Assembly (NCBI GenBank): GCA_048013815.1 | Contig: CM106585.1 | Span: 4,092,001 to 4,156,000, forward strand | Source: Setoptus koraiensis | Taxonomy: Eukaryota; Arthropoda | Reading direction: 5' to 3' | Length of the DNA: 64,000 nt | Shown: positions 27,230 through 39,480 of the stretch, in pieces | Layout of the letters: every line of letters begins with the position of its first letter | Numbering within the stretch: the first letter of the stretch is position 1 | Position numbers and translations under genes: made by a program | Notes under the pieces: model-generated | Database searches by the model: none | Seen by the model: the letters and a program-made list of their open reading frames with translations, nothing else | Told to the model about the DNA's origin: nothing

Positions 27230-28037
27230 GATTGTATCTTGATTGTATTCCTTCTTGTTATTATGTTGTACGTATGTTGTTACCAATAAGTATGTTGTCC
27301 TAATGGCTGGCTCCTTCTTGAAAGAAAGTGCCTATGCCAGACAACAAACTTCTTGATTTGGTATCTAATTTGGTTATTATTAGATTTTTGTAAATTTGGC
27401 AAATAACGTTTCTTAAAAAATTTTTTCTTTTTCTTGTATGAATGTCTTATTTTATTGTTGGCCTTAGTTCGTATGAGCATTGAGGTAAATTTGATCGTAG
27501 TATCATTCATTTGAATTGAATATTTTGTTTTCCTTTCTCGTTTGCTGATAAAAAAGATCTTTATGAATTCTTGTATAAAATGCTACCATTAATAATTGAG
27601 GCCTATATTCGTTGTATTTAGTCATTATTTGTTTGCTGGATGCCGCTTAGTGGTTCAAGTGGGTGCGCTTGATCTGTGAATATTTAGTGTTGCATCAAAC
27701 ATAATTGGATCAGAATTCACACGGGGTCTCATGTGATGGTGGTGATGATAATTATGATTTTGCATCTTCAATTATGTGCATTTTTTTCTTGAGCTTACGG
27801 TCGAATTCTGTTATTCTCGTTGTTGGTTGAAAGCTGTGTGCTGTGAACATGACGGATGAATTTCGTTTTCTTAGGATCTCGGCCCAATGTAAGAGGCCAA
27901 GATCTAGCTTTTCATGTCAGTCATTATTAGATTATTGATTGATCGATGGCATCTTGATTTTTGAGCGATATTCTTTCTCGGTAATCTGGTGCACAGATAC
28001 ATTTTGAAACAAACGCTTGGTACTCACGGACACCTCG
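27230..28037. promoter_or_regulatory. AT-rich NALCN 5' flank
   Basis: AT-rich, with no coding signal and no microsatellites until 28038. It should contain the NALCN 5' UTR and possibly its promoter. No TATA box or 5' exon could be fixed. Confidence 0.5.
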
Positions 28038-28135
28038 ACACACACACACACGCACACGGACACGCACACACACACACACGCACACACACAGACGAGCGCG
28101 CGCGCACCAACACACACACACGCACACACACACAC
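28038..28135. repeat. CA microsatellite with a CG core
   Basis: CA/CACG repeat interrupted by a GCGCGCGCGC stretch near 28096-28105; alternating purine-pyrimidine throughout. Confidence 0.95.
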
Positions 28136-29063
28136 GAATTCCTCTAGACAAACATATCTACACAGTGGTCGATTGGTGATGACGAAAATAGATAAACAAA
28201 TAGGCACGTTAGATCCATCCAAAGAGTGAAGTTGTGTGTGTGTGCGTCGGCAGGGATTTTTAGCACAAATGGAGTATCGGTTGACATTAATAGTGATTAA
28301 CAACAATAGTAATGGTAATTAATTCTTTCGTGATAGGGTCCCGTTTTTCTCAAGTGTGTGTGCGTGCCCTGGCATGTTATTTTGTGCATGGCCTCGTGTT
28401 TTTTGCGCATAACAGTGTATGTCTGGGATGATTGGTGGTGCTCGCGTTTGTGCCTAATAATTGTTAAGCCATCGATGAATTAATGATATGTGTGCTGTTA
28501 TTGTAGCAAATCGTATAATGCATCGTTTTCATCGGCGACATTCATGGTTGTGTGTGTGTGTGCATTGTGCTAGCACTGTTGCGGATGGCAACAATGTTTG
28601 TAACAATGTTTGTAACAATGTTGTTGTTGGTGGTGGTGGTGTATCTTTTCTGCTTAAAAATGATTATTTTAATTCATGCAACAACAAGATTTGCTAAACC
28701 AATACTTGTCAACTAACGGATTACAGACACGCTTGCACGATCGGGCCCATTCGAGGTGATGAATCAATTGTATTATTGGCGCGACTGATTGAGACGACAC
28801 GACAAGACGACGAGACGACGAATTATTGTGCGTTGTTATGCTGGCTTCGCTCTGGCTTGTCACAGAGCTCCCTTTCTTCGTTTGTCAATTGCTGCTGGCC
28901 GATGATGCACTGTTCTTGTTGTTGCTGGCGTTGACAAGTTTCGTCTCTTTTGTTGTCCTGATATTATTACTATTAATAATATTATATTATTCTTTTCTAT
29001 TCTATTTTTCATTTGCAGCAATAATTTCCACTCACTTTACACTTTACACTTCCACTTGTAAAC

Positions 29064-29082
29064 TGTGTGCGTGTGTGTGTAC

Positions 29083-29113
<31 letters not shown>

Positions 29114-29114
29114 C
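29064..29114. repeat. GT microsatellite
   Basis: GT repeat with one CGTGA interruption. Confidence 0.95.
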
Positions 29115-29294
29115 AGAGTAATCTATTACTCTGCTATTATTATTATTGCTGATAGAATTATTAATATTAGTGTGATGATGCTAAGTAATGTTCGGAGAGA
29201 TGATCTCGTGGTCTTCGTGACAAAAGACGACTGCAATAAATATTTCATATCCCTCTCTCTGGCTCGCTTGCCTAATAGTGAGGCGATGCCCATT

Positions 29295-29382
29295 GTGTGT
29301 GTGTGTGTGTGTGTCTGTGCAAGCAACTCACAGTGTGTCTGTGTACCATTGTGTATGTGTATGTTTGTGTGTGTGTGTGTTT
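29295..29382. repeat. interrupted GT microsatellites
   Basis: Two GT blocks (29295-29320 and about 29343-29382) split by about 20 bp of unique sequence. Confidence 0.9.
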
Positions 29383-29408
29383 GAGTGTGTATAACTCAAT
29401 CACTTTGG

Positions 29409-29410
<2 letters not shown>

Positions 29411-29468
<58 letters not shown>

Positions 29469-29485
29469 GCGTGTGTATGTGTGTG
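29411..29485. repeat. long GT microsatellite
   Basis: Pure GT for about 53 bp, then GTGCGT and GTAT variants. Confidence 0.95.
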
Positions 29486-29736
29486 AACTGATTTGAGAAT
29501 TATTACTATATATATCAGTTGGCGAAGATTCGATCCGGTCGGTTCGTCCGTTCGATGCGCCGTCCCTCCTAACAGATCCCCTCATCAGCGAACGCTGCCG
29601 TGGTGCATGCACAACGCACACACACTCGCTCAGGGCTGGGTGCGTGGGTCTCGGGTGCTTGTGAGTCTGGGTGCGCTGGGGCGTTTGTGTGCCTCTGTGA
29701 GCCTCGCCAGCTAGGCTCTCCCAATGCACACGCACA

Positions 29737-29744
29737 AGCACACA

Positions 29745-29831
<87 letters not shown>
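29737..29831. repeat. long CA microsatellite
   Basis: Pure CA for about 83 bp. It is inverted relative to the GT tract ending 250 bp to the left. Confidence 0.95.
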
Positions 29832-29837
<6 letters not shown>

Positions 29838-30013
29838 CGGTGAGGAGTCTAGACAGGGGGCCGGAGTGGCTTGCGTCGAGCCCGAAACCAAAATTGCTTT
29901 TATGCGTGTGCGTGCTCGTGCGCAAACGGCGTCCCCTCGGTGCGCCATTCTGTTTGTTTGGCTCTGTGTGTAGCCAGACCGCTGCCCAAATTTGAACCGA
30001 TTGTAGGCGCTCA

Positions 30014-30122
30014 AGTGTGTTTGTGTGTGTGTGTGTGTGCCGCACTGGTGCACATGCAGCGTACGCGCACGTTAGCCCCATTTTGAGCGTGCGTGTGTGT
30101 GTGTGCGCGCGCGCGCGCGCGC
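30014..30122. repeat. GT blocks followed by a GC alternating tract
   Basis: GT at 30014-30039, then GT followed directly by pure GC alternation at 30088-30122, a strong Z-DNA type sequence. Confidence 0.9.
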
Positions 30123-30247
30123 TAGAAAGCTAGCTCCGCGCGCTCAACCCACCCCTTGCACAATTTTCTTGCTTTGTGCGTACGCTCCCAAGCTCGCTCG
30201 ATTGGGGCGTCTGGGCACACGCAGAGGCGCACACAATTCGCAACGGT

Positions 30248-30290
30248 AGTGTGTGTGTGTGTGTGTGTGTTTGTGTGCTTGTGTTTGTGA
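30248..30290. repeat. GT microsatellite
   Basis: GT repeat with TTTG interruptions. Confidence 0.9.
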
Positions 30291-31599
30291 GCGGGGCGAC
30301 GCGCTTGAAAAGTTCAAGAATGCACAAGCACGCACACTACAATGGCTCGATGCTCGTTATATTCCACTCGGCTCTGCTCGCTGCCATCGCAAGACAGGGA
30401 CCCCCTCCCCCCTTTCTGCTTGTAGTAGAGAATCGTGTTTATGCCTTGCATGCCATTAGACGCGCGCCAGCCTATGGCGAGCGACGTGTAACTTGTGTGT
30501 GCTGCAGAGCTTACATAATATTTTACATAATTTACACACGCGCCATCTATACCTAACACAGTCTATGCACTATACAGACTATAGAGTCTACAGTATGGAT
30601 TCTATTCGCTGGCTGCGCTCATCAACAGGCTTGTGCCCTGTGAATAGATGTGCAGCAACAATGTTGGCAGCAGCGCAAATCAGAGTACCGGGCTCTGGCG
30701 CGTGTTTTTGGGGCACGCTCAAGTGATCGCGCACACAAACACTCATTTATGCGCACGCACGCACGCACAAGCACGCGCGAGCCTCATAGGGGGGGAGGGG
30801 GGCTAGGCGCCGATGCACAGGGATTATTAATTGTGCAGTGTAAAAAGTTGAAATAAAAAGTTTCGCGAGGGGCCCCCAAATGGATATTGGACTGAAAGCT
30901 TTGCGCTCTCAGTCATCAATACACTGGGGCCAGACAGATATTTGGGGGTGCAGAGTTGTGTGTGAGCTCAACTCACACACAACAAGCGACGACGTACACG
31001 AGTGGCGACAGGTATCAATTAGCCCCCGATCGGTCGTTGACTGCTTGGGGCCCAATGCACAGGCACCGTTCAACTGTGGGCCGTGCATTGGGCGACTTTT
31101 GGCCCGACACACATTAATCTGATCCGCATCCAAGGCCATGGCGCCATCCATGTTGACACAGCAGCAGCAACAACAGCAGCGGTAATGACAAAAGCAACAA
31201 CAACCACACCGGCTAAGCCCACAAATGTCCGCTGTCCGCAACGACCGCCAGCTCATGACGCAAGCCCCGAGCTCTGGCAAGTCTATTAGATTATTATTAT
31301 TGTTATTATGGCTTGGGCAACGGCAACAATGCGCGCCGACGCCGATGCTAAGTAGCAGCAATTGCTGCGGATTGGGCCCCGCGCGCGCCTCCACAAAACT
31401 GAATTCATTTAGCTTTGATTGCGAGCCCAACGGAGGCCATGCGAGCCCCGTTTGTAGCTGGCCCCTGATGATACATTCGAATGAATGGTGCGTGCCAGCC
31501 AGTGGGCGCTTATGGCGCCAAAATCTCGCTAAAACCTCTAGCGACTGGCCTCTGTCGAAAGTACAATCCGAGCGCGCAAACGAGCTTGCCATGTAGAGT

Positions 31600-31715
31600 G
31601 TTGTTGTTGTCGTCATTGTTGTTGGCGTCGTTGTTGTTGGCGTCGTTGTTGTTGGCGTCGTTGTTGTTGGCGTTGTTGTTGTTGTTGCCGTTGTCGCTGC
31701 TGCTGATGCTGATGG
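31600..31715. repeat. 15-bp minisatellite GTTGTTGTTGGCGTC
   Basis: About four and a half units of GTTGTTGTTGGCGTC, flanked by GTT and GCT triplets. Confidence 0.9.
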
Positions 31716-32700
31716 TGAGCTGGCGTGCGCTATTCCGGCAATAGTGTCACACCATTATTTTCCATGCATGCCTATACTCGGCATCCATCCATTGCAGCCC
31801 GCCTATCCGGCCCGCGCCACGCAACACCAATCGTGTGCGTGCAATATCTTGTTGGTTGCCCAAGGGCGCCGCCAGCACAATCAATATCATCGGCAACGTC
31901 GCCTCTCTCTCTCTCTCTCACCCTGGAATCGGAAAAGCGCTCCAACGGCCCGCGAACAAGCCCGCCCGGCGAGCTCGCTGTCGCGCCAACTTTCAACTTC
32001 CTCTCGAGCACGTCGGCCAGCATGTCGTCGAGTCGTCAATGTTAAATTGGCGCCGCCACTGGCCAATTTGAGCTTCTGGCGTAACACTGAATCGGATGCA
32101 GCCGATAATACGGCTTGCCCTTGTCTTGCCTATCAGAGAGTCGCCTCACTGCTGGCGTGTTGCTGGGGCCCAGTGAGGCCCCTGTAACTCTGGTGCTGCC
32201 CGTTTGTGGCCGCTGTCGCTGGCACACTGTGACTGCTGGCCAGGCCGCCATAATGGGGTGCTTGTGGCTTTTTTAGGCCCGATATTGTATTACATAAATA
32301 CAAGTTGGCCGATGATAGTTTGCACAGGTCTGCTTAGGGTCTGTTCAGGGGCGCTGGGCGCAACTTGATAAACTGATTTGTGTTGTCTGTATCCAACTGT
32401 AATAAACATTGTTGTGCAGTTAACCCCTGAGAGGCTGCCGCTCCGGCGAGACTGGCAATCGCTCGCTCGCTCGCGCTGGCGCGATACTGATAGTTCAGCA
32501 ACGGCTCATAACGAGTGGCTGCCCAATTGATTACGAAACGACGAGCATAAATAAGAGCTCACGAGGAGACAATCATGAGCTCATCGATACCATCTGCGCC
32601 CGCTTTTATCATCATGTGTTGCCGGCATGTGGCCCGAGCGAGTCGCCCATTTACATGCGCCCGTGACTCGCAGGCTGTGAGCGCGGGCCCAACGCGCACA

Positions 32701-32770
32701 GTCGGGCCCGTCGGAGCAGTCGGGCCAGTCGGAGCAGTCGGGCCCGTCGGAACGGTCGGAACAGTGGGGA
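32701..32770. repeat. 18-bp minisatellite GTCGGGCCCGTCGGAGCA
   Basis: Three units and a partial fourth, with single-base variants. Confidence 0.9.
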
Positions 32771-32955
32771 CAGCGGGGACATGCCAGCCGGAGACGGCAA
32801 CAACGACAATGGAAACAGCGCACTCGGTTGCAAAAGCTCAATACTTTGATGGACGACTAATTTATGGAAACGAGCGAGCGGAATGTTAATATCGGTCGCT
32901 CGCCCAGTCGCACACACCCACACGCACAGTTGTGGCACAGCCTTGTTGCAGCCAT

Positions 32956-33030
32956 CTTGCCGTAGCTATCTCGCCATAGATGTCTCGCCATAGTTGTCTT
33001 GCCGTAGCTATCTCGCCACAGATGTCTTGC
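32956..33030. repeat. 14-bp minisatellite CTTGCCGTAGCTAT
   Basis: About five units in two alternating variants (CTTGCCGTAGCTAT and CTCGCCATAGATGT). Confidence 0.85.
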
Positions 33031-33611
33031 CGTGCGGGCGAGATAGCGCTGGCTGGCGCCGGGGCGCCAGTATTTCTGGCTGCAACTATATGGCAGTAAA
33101 ATGAAATATGCGAAACAAGAGAATGGCACAGTATAGCAGCCATTTTGCACGACGGCGACCACCACGACGAGCCTATCCAGCCGAGCACACATATTGGGAC
33201 AAGCCAGTCGGCGAACGGTTGGCGCGGCCTGGATTGTGCACTGGAAACAGTTTCGCCAAAACGGTCCCGCCGGCCGCGGTCTCGCCAAAAGAAACAAAAG
33301 CAATTTTGTTGCCAGCTCCAGTGTCCCGGCGGGCTCTCGGATGGCCCGGGTGGCTCGTATGGCGCGCCAGCGCCAATGGACAGCAACTCCGCCAGCCAAT
33401 AGGGTGAAAGGGCCGAGATGGTGCTGGCAACAAAATTGGCAGTCTATACATAAAGTTGTAGAGTGTTGTTGTGTGTAAAGTAAATAAATGTTGCCTTTGT
33501 GTGTCGCTCGTCTCATTTTAGTGGGGCGCTAATTTGTATTCTGTTTATGTGAGTGCTATTTTAACATGAATGGCTAGCCAGTTGGCCTGCCAAATGCCTC
33601 GCCAAATGGCT

Positions 33612-33648
33612 TGCGAGTCGCGAGTTGCCAGTCGCGAGTTGCCAGACT
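33612..33648. repeat. 14-bp tandem GTCGCGAGTTGCCA
   Basis: Two adjacent copies with degenerate flanks rich in GCCAAATG. Confidence 0.75.
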
Positions 33649-34479
33649 TTGTCAGACTTGAGTCGACTTGCGACGCGCCAGCAGTGCACGGGAGAGGGGA
33701 TTTTCGATGGATCGGATAGATTGGAAATGGCGTTCAGTTCGAACGGTGCAATGCCCAATGCAGCCAGCCAGCCCGGGACACGTAAGACGCAATAAGACCT
33801 AATAGCATTCGTTTGTTGGCGCTGCTGTGGAGCTAGTTTTTGAGTTGGTGGCACGCTCGCCAGCGTTATACTCGCTTGCTTTAGTGCTGTAACGCTGGCG
33901 CGTTGCAAGTTGCAACGCGCCTGGCCCGCCAAGGCCACCAGAGCACGCTTACGTAACAGTGTTGTTAGCAAGGACATGAAATGAGACGAGACGAGCGAAC
34001 GAGCGAACAAGCGACAAGTCAAAGGGCAAAAACATGGAGGGCAGACAGCCGTGGCAATCAAACGCTAAAAGGCAATTGAATTGACTCTGTGTGAAGCTGG
34101 CCCAAAAACAAAACACGACGCGCAACATCCAACGCGTTGCCCCCATCGGAAGTTGGCGTGCCGCTCTCACTAGCCGGCGGGCTGGCTGACTGCTGTCGGG
34201 CCGGCTGGCTGGCTGGCTGACTGACTGGCAGGCTGACAAGATTGTCTGGCTGGCGCTCAGGTAGCGAATTTTGGGGCGCTGCGGGCCCCAGCATTCGGCA
34301 GGCGCTCTGTTCGCGCCCCACAGAGACAAGTCGGCGCTGCCATGGGGGCGTCTGTGGGCCTCGCGCGCGTTTGGCTGTTGGCCCCATTGGTGTGTGCCCT
34401 TTTGGCACTTACTTTGATGTGTGTTCGAATGTTTGCAAATCAGCAACAAACGCTCGCTCGGCGCGAGCCAGCCACACAA

Positions 34480-34545
34480 CAGCCGGCCCCACGACGGCGG
34501 GCCCCACAACAGCGGGCCCCACAACAGCGGGCCCCACAACGGCGG
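34480..34545. repeat. 15-bp minisatellite GGGCCCCACAACAGC
   Basis: Four units; each carries GGGCCCC or GGCCCC. Confidence 0.9.
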
Positions 34546-34625
34546 GCTTGTCACAACAGAGCCAGCTAAATCAATCGGCTGCTGGCGCTGCCACCGTCAA
34601 CCAGCAAATGCACACAAACAAACAC

Positions 34626-34655
34626 ACGCACGCACACACACACACACACACACAG
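34626..34655. repeat. CA microsatellite
   Basis: CA repeat with GCA variants at the left end. Confidence 0.9.
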
Positions 34656-35921
34656 GTAGACAGGGCCGGCGGTGTTTTGGGGTGGGGGGGGGCCTGCCAG
34701 CAATCAATTGGTTTGATTCGCATCTAGCCAGTCGGTTGTGCAGCTTCGCTTTTTGCGGCAGGCCCCGGCGAAGGGGCGACCGAAGCAGCGACCAAAGAAG
34801 CCCCCGTGGCCCCCTGTCTTAACAAACTGAACTCGCTAACGCACTCATCTGTGCGTGCAATGTTGGACATTGAATGAATTAAGTAGCTAGGTAGCTAGGC
34901 GCACGAACACACGCACGACACACAAGCCTACAAGAGAAGAAACGCGTGCACAATACGAGACAGGCCCGCTCGCGACTGCTTCGAAAGAGCGGGCCATAGG
35001 TGCGCCCGAGAAAGCAAAAGAATGGGGGCCACAAGAGCAATACAGAGCGCGATACACGTCGCTGCTGCTGCCATCCACATGATGGCAAAAATCATGGCGC
35101 ACTGACACACGCTGGCCCTGGCCAGACACTCGTTGAAGCGTGACGACTTTGGTTGTGCTAGGGCCCGAGTTGGGGCCGGGGGCCGGCGGCGAGCTCGAGC
35201 CGGGCCCAGCCAACTCCAGTAGACGCATCTTATCTCGTGTGGGCCGTGTCGCCGCGTTGATGCAAGCCAGCGGGCACGCTTGTGCGTCGCTTGATAATGA
35301 TTTACTTCTGATCATTTCTCCGCTCGCGTCCGTGGCTCTCGATAGCCCTCGCTGGCCGATACGCGCTCGTCTGTGCACATACATGATCTGACAAATATAT
35401 ATATATATTTGTGACACCGAGTGCGAGGGCGGACCTCCAGTCTGTAGGCTACAGAGTGTGCAGTGCGGACTGCCGATTCTGTAGCGGAGCCGCGGGCCAA
35501 CCGTCAGACAGCCAGGCCCGCTCCGGATTGTCGGGCCCGCCAGGGCGGCCCAAGACAAATTGAAATTGAGCCCATCTATTTCGCTCGTACTTCACTTGGC
35601 CGGCTCGCAATGTAATGTTAAATGTCAACTGGGGCGCCGTTCACCGGTGCGCCCGTTGGCACGGGCACTTAGGTGCAACCAATCACCAATTGCGACAGCG
35701 GTACCACGCTCGTGCTCATCGCCGGCCACCGCCATGTCGCTATATATCTCGCCGTGCATGTCGCCAGCGTCGCTGTGTCGCTGTGTCGCTTTGCCGTGTC
35801 TCGCCATGTCGCGCTATATGTCGCCGGGTCGCCAATTCGATTCAATTTGGCCCGTGCTCATTCGATACGTTCGGGGCGCGCTCGTCGCGGCTCGCCGAAG
35901 CCCGCCGGCCCGTCGCTACTA

Positions 35922-35967
35922 TTCGATTCGGCCCGTCGCTGCCGTTCGATTCGGCCCGTCGCTCCGA
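35922..35967. repeat. 23-bp tandem duplication with TTCGATTCGGCCCGTCGCT
   Basis: Two near-identical adjacent copies. Related TTCGATC words continue to about 35990. Confidence 0.8.
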
Positions 35968-36164
35968 GGCGCGTTCGATCCGGTTCGATCGAACGCAACG
36001 CGACCCAATCCAATCAAAGGAGTATACACAAGCCGTCCTGTCCTGTGCCGTGCTGTCTTGTCGTGCCGCTGTCGTGTTGTCGCCGTTGTCGCTGTTGTTT
36101 GTCGTGCGACATCCAATTTATAAGCTGGCCGCTCGCGAGTCACTCATCAATCGTTGTCGTTACT

Positions 36165-36190
36165 CGGCACGACGACGACGACGACGACGT
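36165..36190. repeat. ACG trinucleotide repeat
   Basis: Seven or so CGA/ACG triplets. A similar run lies at 42725-42752. Confidence 0.9.
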
Positions 36191-37124
36191 AACGACATGC
36201 CAGCTCTGTTTTCAAACAACGCCACACACACACACAAGAGTCGTTGTCCCTGGTGTGTGACGCAGCGCGAGCAAATATACCGTGGCACAGCTTGATTAGA
36301 TTGCTGCCAAGACAGCCAGCCAGCCATGGCAAACGGCAGCGAGCTACTTGTGCGCCAGCGAGCCGGCGCTGACTGACGCACAATGCATTGGCGGGCTCCA
36401 ATGGGGTGTGCGCGCCACAGGGACAGCGAGCGAGCGCAAATATCCCAGTAGAGGGCCCATCAATAAGTTGCCAGAAGTTGCTTGATTTGGTGACACTTGA
36501 TCCAAACTTTTATCTCCTTTGTTGTCTATCTGGGCCCTTGACGGCGCGGCGCTGGCGGCGCTCGCGTCGCTCGTGTGTCTCGCTGACGCGCCTGTCTGCC
36601 GCATGCCCGCTGTTGCATTTCGCTGGGCTGGCGCCCCAGTCTTGCCCGACTTGCACAGACCGGGCTGCATCGCTGCACAGGCCCCGCCGGGCGCAATATT
36701 CAACGAGTTAATCTGAATATCAATCGCGGACGCTGCCCGTGTGCGCGCAACGCTCCGGCGACAATCACCAGCGGGCCGGCCCCCGCCCGACGCGCCTGTC
36801 TCTGGCGTCGTCTGGCGTCGCCCACGATCGTCAAGCCGCGTCTGGCAGCGCCCCACAAAGTCTCTCGCAGCGCGCCCCGCAGCAGCGTCCCGGCGGCATC
36901 TCGACAGCGAGCCATTGTTCGGCTAATGCGGCCCGGTGGCGCGCCTCGGCTCGCCTGGCGCGCTCTCGTTGCCGGCGGTCGGTTTACTGCCGTCGGGCCG
37001 CTAGTAAACTCGCCAGCCGACTAACTTTGTTAGTGCGTGCGCTCGCCACGCGTGCACTCACAAATGGCTTTGTCATTAAAGTTGTGCTCGAGCGATTGCG
37101 AACGCACGGCCGCCCCGCCAGCCC

Positions 37125-37205
37125 GATAAAGCGGCCAGCCAGACGGAGGGGCCAGCGAGACGCGGAGGCGGCCAGCGAGACGCGGAGCCAGCCAGCGAGA
37201 CAAAG
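37125..37205. repeat. about 20-bp minisatellite GGCCAGCGAGACGCGGAGG
   Basis: Four degenerate units. Confidence 0.85.
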
Positions 37206-37266
37206 ATGTTGGCGGCGACCAACGAGCTGGACGGCGGCCCGCAGAACGCTGCAACGAGACGAGCAG

Positions 37267-37331
37267 CCCAAAGAAGCGGCCCAAAGAAGCGGCACAAAGA
37301 AGCGGCCCGAAGAAGCGGCCCGAAGAAGCGA
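37267..37331. repeat. 13-bp minisatellite CCCAAAGAAGCGG
   Basis: Five contiguous units (65 bp) with variants CACAAAGAAGCGG and CCCGAAGAAGCGG. Confidence 0.95.
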
Positions 37332-37589
37332 CAGCGGACAGTAAAGAACACTGGCCATAAAGTCATTACCATTATCTTGGCTGGCAATCAGAACGCCACA
37401 CCAGCCAGCCAGTCAGCCAGTCCGGCCAACACGCACTCTTGATGGTCTCGACCGTCTCGGCAATCTTGACGCGCCGGTCTTGACGGTGGCCAGCCAGCAA
37501 CAAACGAGCGCCCCCCATAACTGCTGGCCGGCAAGACTCGCCGAGCAAGTGGCGCAGCAGTTAAATACGGCACTTGCATGCACGAGTCA

Positions 37590-37620
37590 CGCTTTGTGTG
37601 TGTGTGTGTGTGTGTGCTGT
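37590..37620. repeat. GT microsatellite
   Basis: GT repeat passing into GCTGTGC variants. Confidence 0.85.
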
Positions 37621-37949
37621 GCGCTGTGCTGCGCTGTGCGCGCAAGTGGCGAGCTTATGCTCGAACGACCCTATGTCGCCCACTTCTTTTGCTTATCTCT
37701 TGGCCTATTTTTGTCTATTTTCGCCCCACTACTTAGCGGGCTCCTCACAGCGGCAAAAAGTCGGCCATTTTCTCGGCAGCTGCACTGGCTCGCTGGCACC
37801 CAGTGCAGCTGCCAGAGTTCAGCGTGTGTGTGTCAGTCTCATCGCATGATTGGCACAATGGCCCAAAGATGTGACGGCTCAATGAGGGTTGCGCATCGTT
37901 GAGCGGGGCTTGTTTATTTTTCAGCCAGCTCACTTTAAGCCGAGGCCGC

Positions 37950-38020
37950 CCAACAACAGCAACAACAACAACACCAACAGCAACAACAACACCAACAATA
38001 GCACCAACAACAACAACGAC
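37950..38020. repeat. CAA/CAC/CAG trinucleotide repeat
   Basis: Interrupted CAACAACAAC tract. Confidence 0.9.
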
Positions 38021-38324
38021 AGGACTGGCCAGCTTGTGACGCGCAGCCTGAGACCGGGGCGCCCATTTAGATAAGACCTTGTTATCTGTTGTTCATTCAC
38101 ACTTGCCCGAAAACAGCCGGCCAGTTAGCGGGGCCGCTCGTTAGCCGCTGGCCAGGCCCGATTCAGCTCAGCCCGACACCGCTACTGCTGCGAGAAAAAA
38201 TCTCAAATCCCCATCTTGACTCTCGGCGCGCACATCACATTTGCAGTGTCAAATGGGTCTGCAAATGGGAGGCCCGCACTGCCAGGGCCTCTTATGATTG
38301 CTGCTGTCCGTCTGGTCGCGGCAT

Positions 38325-38395
38325 TGGCAGCATCGGCAGCAGGGGCAACGTCGGCAGCAGGGGCAGCGTCGGCAGCAGAGGCATTGGCTGGAATA
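38325..38395. repeat. 18-bp minisatellite GTCGGCAGCAGGGGCAAC
   Basis: Three to four units with substitutions. Confidence 0.85.
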
Positions 38396-38824
38396 GCGCC
38401 CATCGGTGCAGTTGCGCAACAACAGCGCCGACTAGCAGCAACGACAATTACCCTTATCACCGTGACTGGGCGACCGGGCTTGTGTCTTGTGTGATTAAAT
38501 CAACACTCACTACAATTGAGTGGGCCCGCCGCCACCGGCTACATCGAGCTGTGGCCACTGGCTTGTTGGCTGGCTCGCCGGCTAGCTGGCTGGTCGGCTG
38601 GCTGGCGAGCAAATTCTACAAATTGCGCCCCACGTCTTGCTTGGCTCGCTTTTGGCAATTGGCCAGCTTATGGGCCGACAATTGGCGGGCCCGGCTGAGA
38701 TAAGCACTTGAGTGCGCTGCTCTTTTCGTGTGTCCACTCTAACTCGCTCGGCCATCGCGATAAAAATCTGCGCCTCTACACGCCTCCGCAAGCGTCTGCA
38801 AGCCTCCGCGAGCCTCTGCAGGGC

Positions 38825-38900
38825 CCAACAACAACAGTGGCACCAACAACAACAGTGGCACCAACAGTGGCACCGACAACGGGGGCAACGGCGGCAGCCA
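38825..38900. repeat. 18-bp minisatellite ACCAACAACAACAGTGGC
   Basis: Two full units and shortened copies (ACCAACAGTGGC). Confidence 0.85.
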
Positions 38901-39111
38901 CAGCGACGGGCGCGCCAGTTGCATCGATTTGCAACAAATAGCGCACGCGGGTCTTGGCGAGACAATTGCCTCGGTGAACAGTTAATTGACACATGAGTGA
39001 CAAATGCTTGCAGCGCAACCTTGCTCGACTGACACAACAGCCGTGCACCAGCGACAGCAATTGCTTCCGTTGTTGCTCCTCTGCCAGGCAGGCTGTGGGG
39101 CCCGAGCACGA

Positions 39112-39158
39112 CAGCAGCAGCAGCAACAACAACAACAACGACAACAACGACAGCAACG

Positions 39159-39245
<87 letters not shown>

Positions 39246-39255
39246 ACAACGGCAC
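39112..39255. repeat. long AAC (CAA) trinucleotide repeat
   Basis: The purest part runs from about 39158 to 39230, flanked by CGA and CAG variants. It gives poly-Asn, poly-Gln and poly-Val/Leu shadows in all frames. Confidence 0.95.
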
Positions 39256-39359
39256 CACCGATAACGACGACGACGGCAACGCCGCCAACAACAGCAGCCA
39301 TCGGGCCCCCTAACAAGCGCACACAGCACAGGTGTATGGCATTGTTGTGCGCTGGGCAG

Positions 39360-39480
39360 CGTTGGGCGCACAGCCTCGCACATTGAGCGCACAGGGCCCA
39401 CAAAGCGTGCAGGGCCCACAGAGCGCACAGGGCCCCTAACGAGCATGTGGCATGTAGAGCGCATTGAGCGCACAGCGCAC
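39360..39480. repeat. 18-bp minisatellite GCGCACAGGGCCCACAGA
   Basis: Several degenerate units carrying GGGCCC and GAGCGCA words. Confidence 0.8.

Noticed and set aside
29400..30053. 217-codon minus-strand ORF with His-Thr and Cys-Val repeats
   Set aside because: Pure translation of the CA/GT microsatellites.
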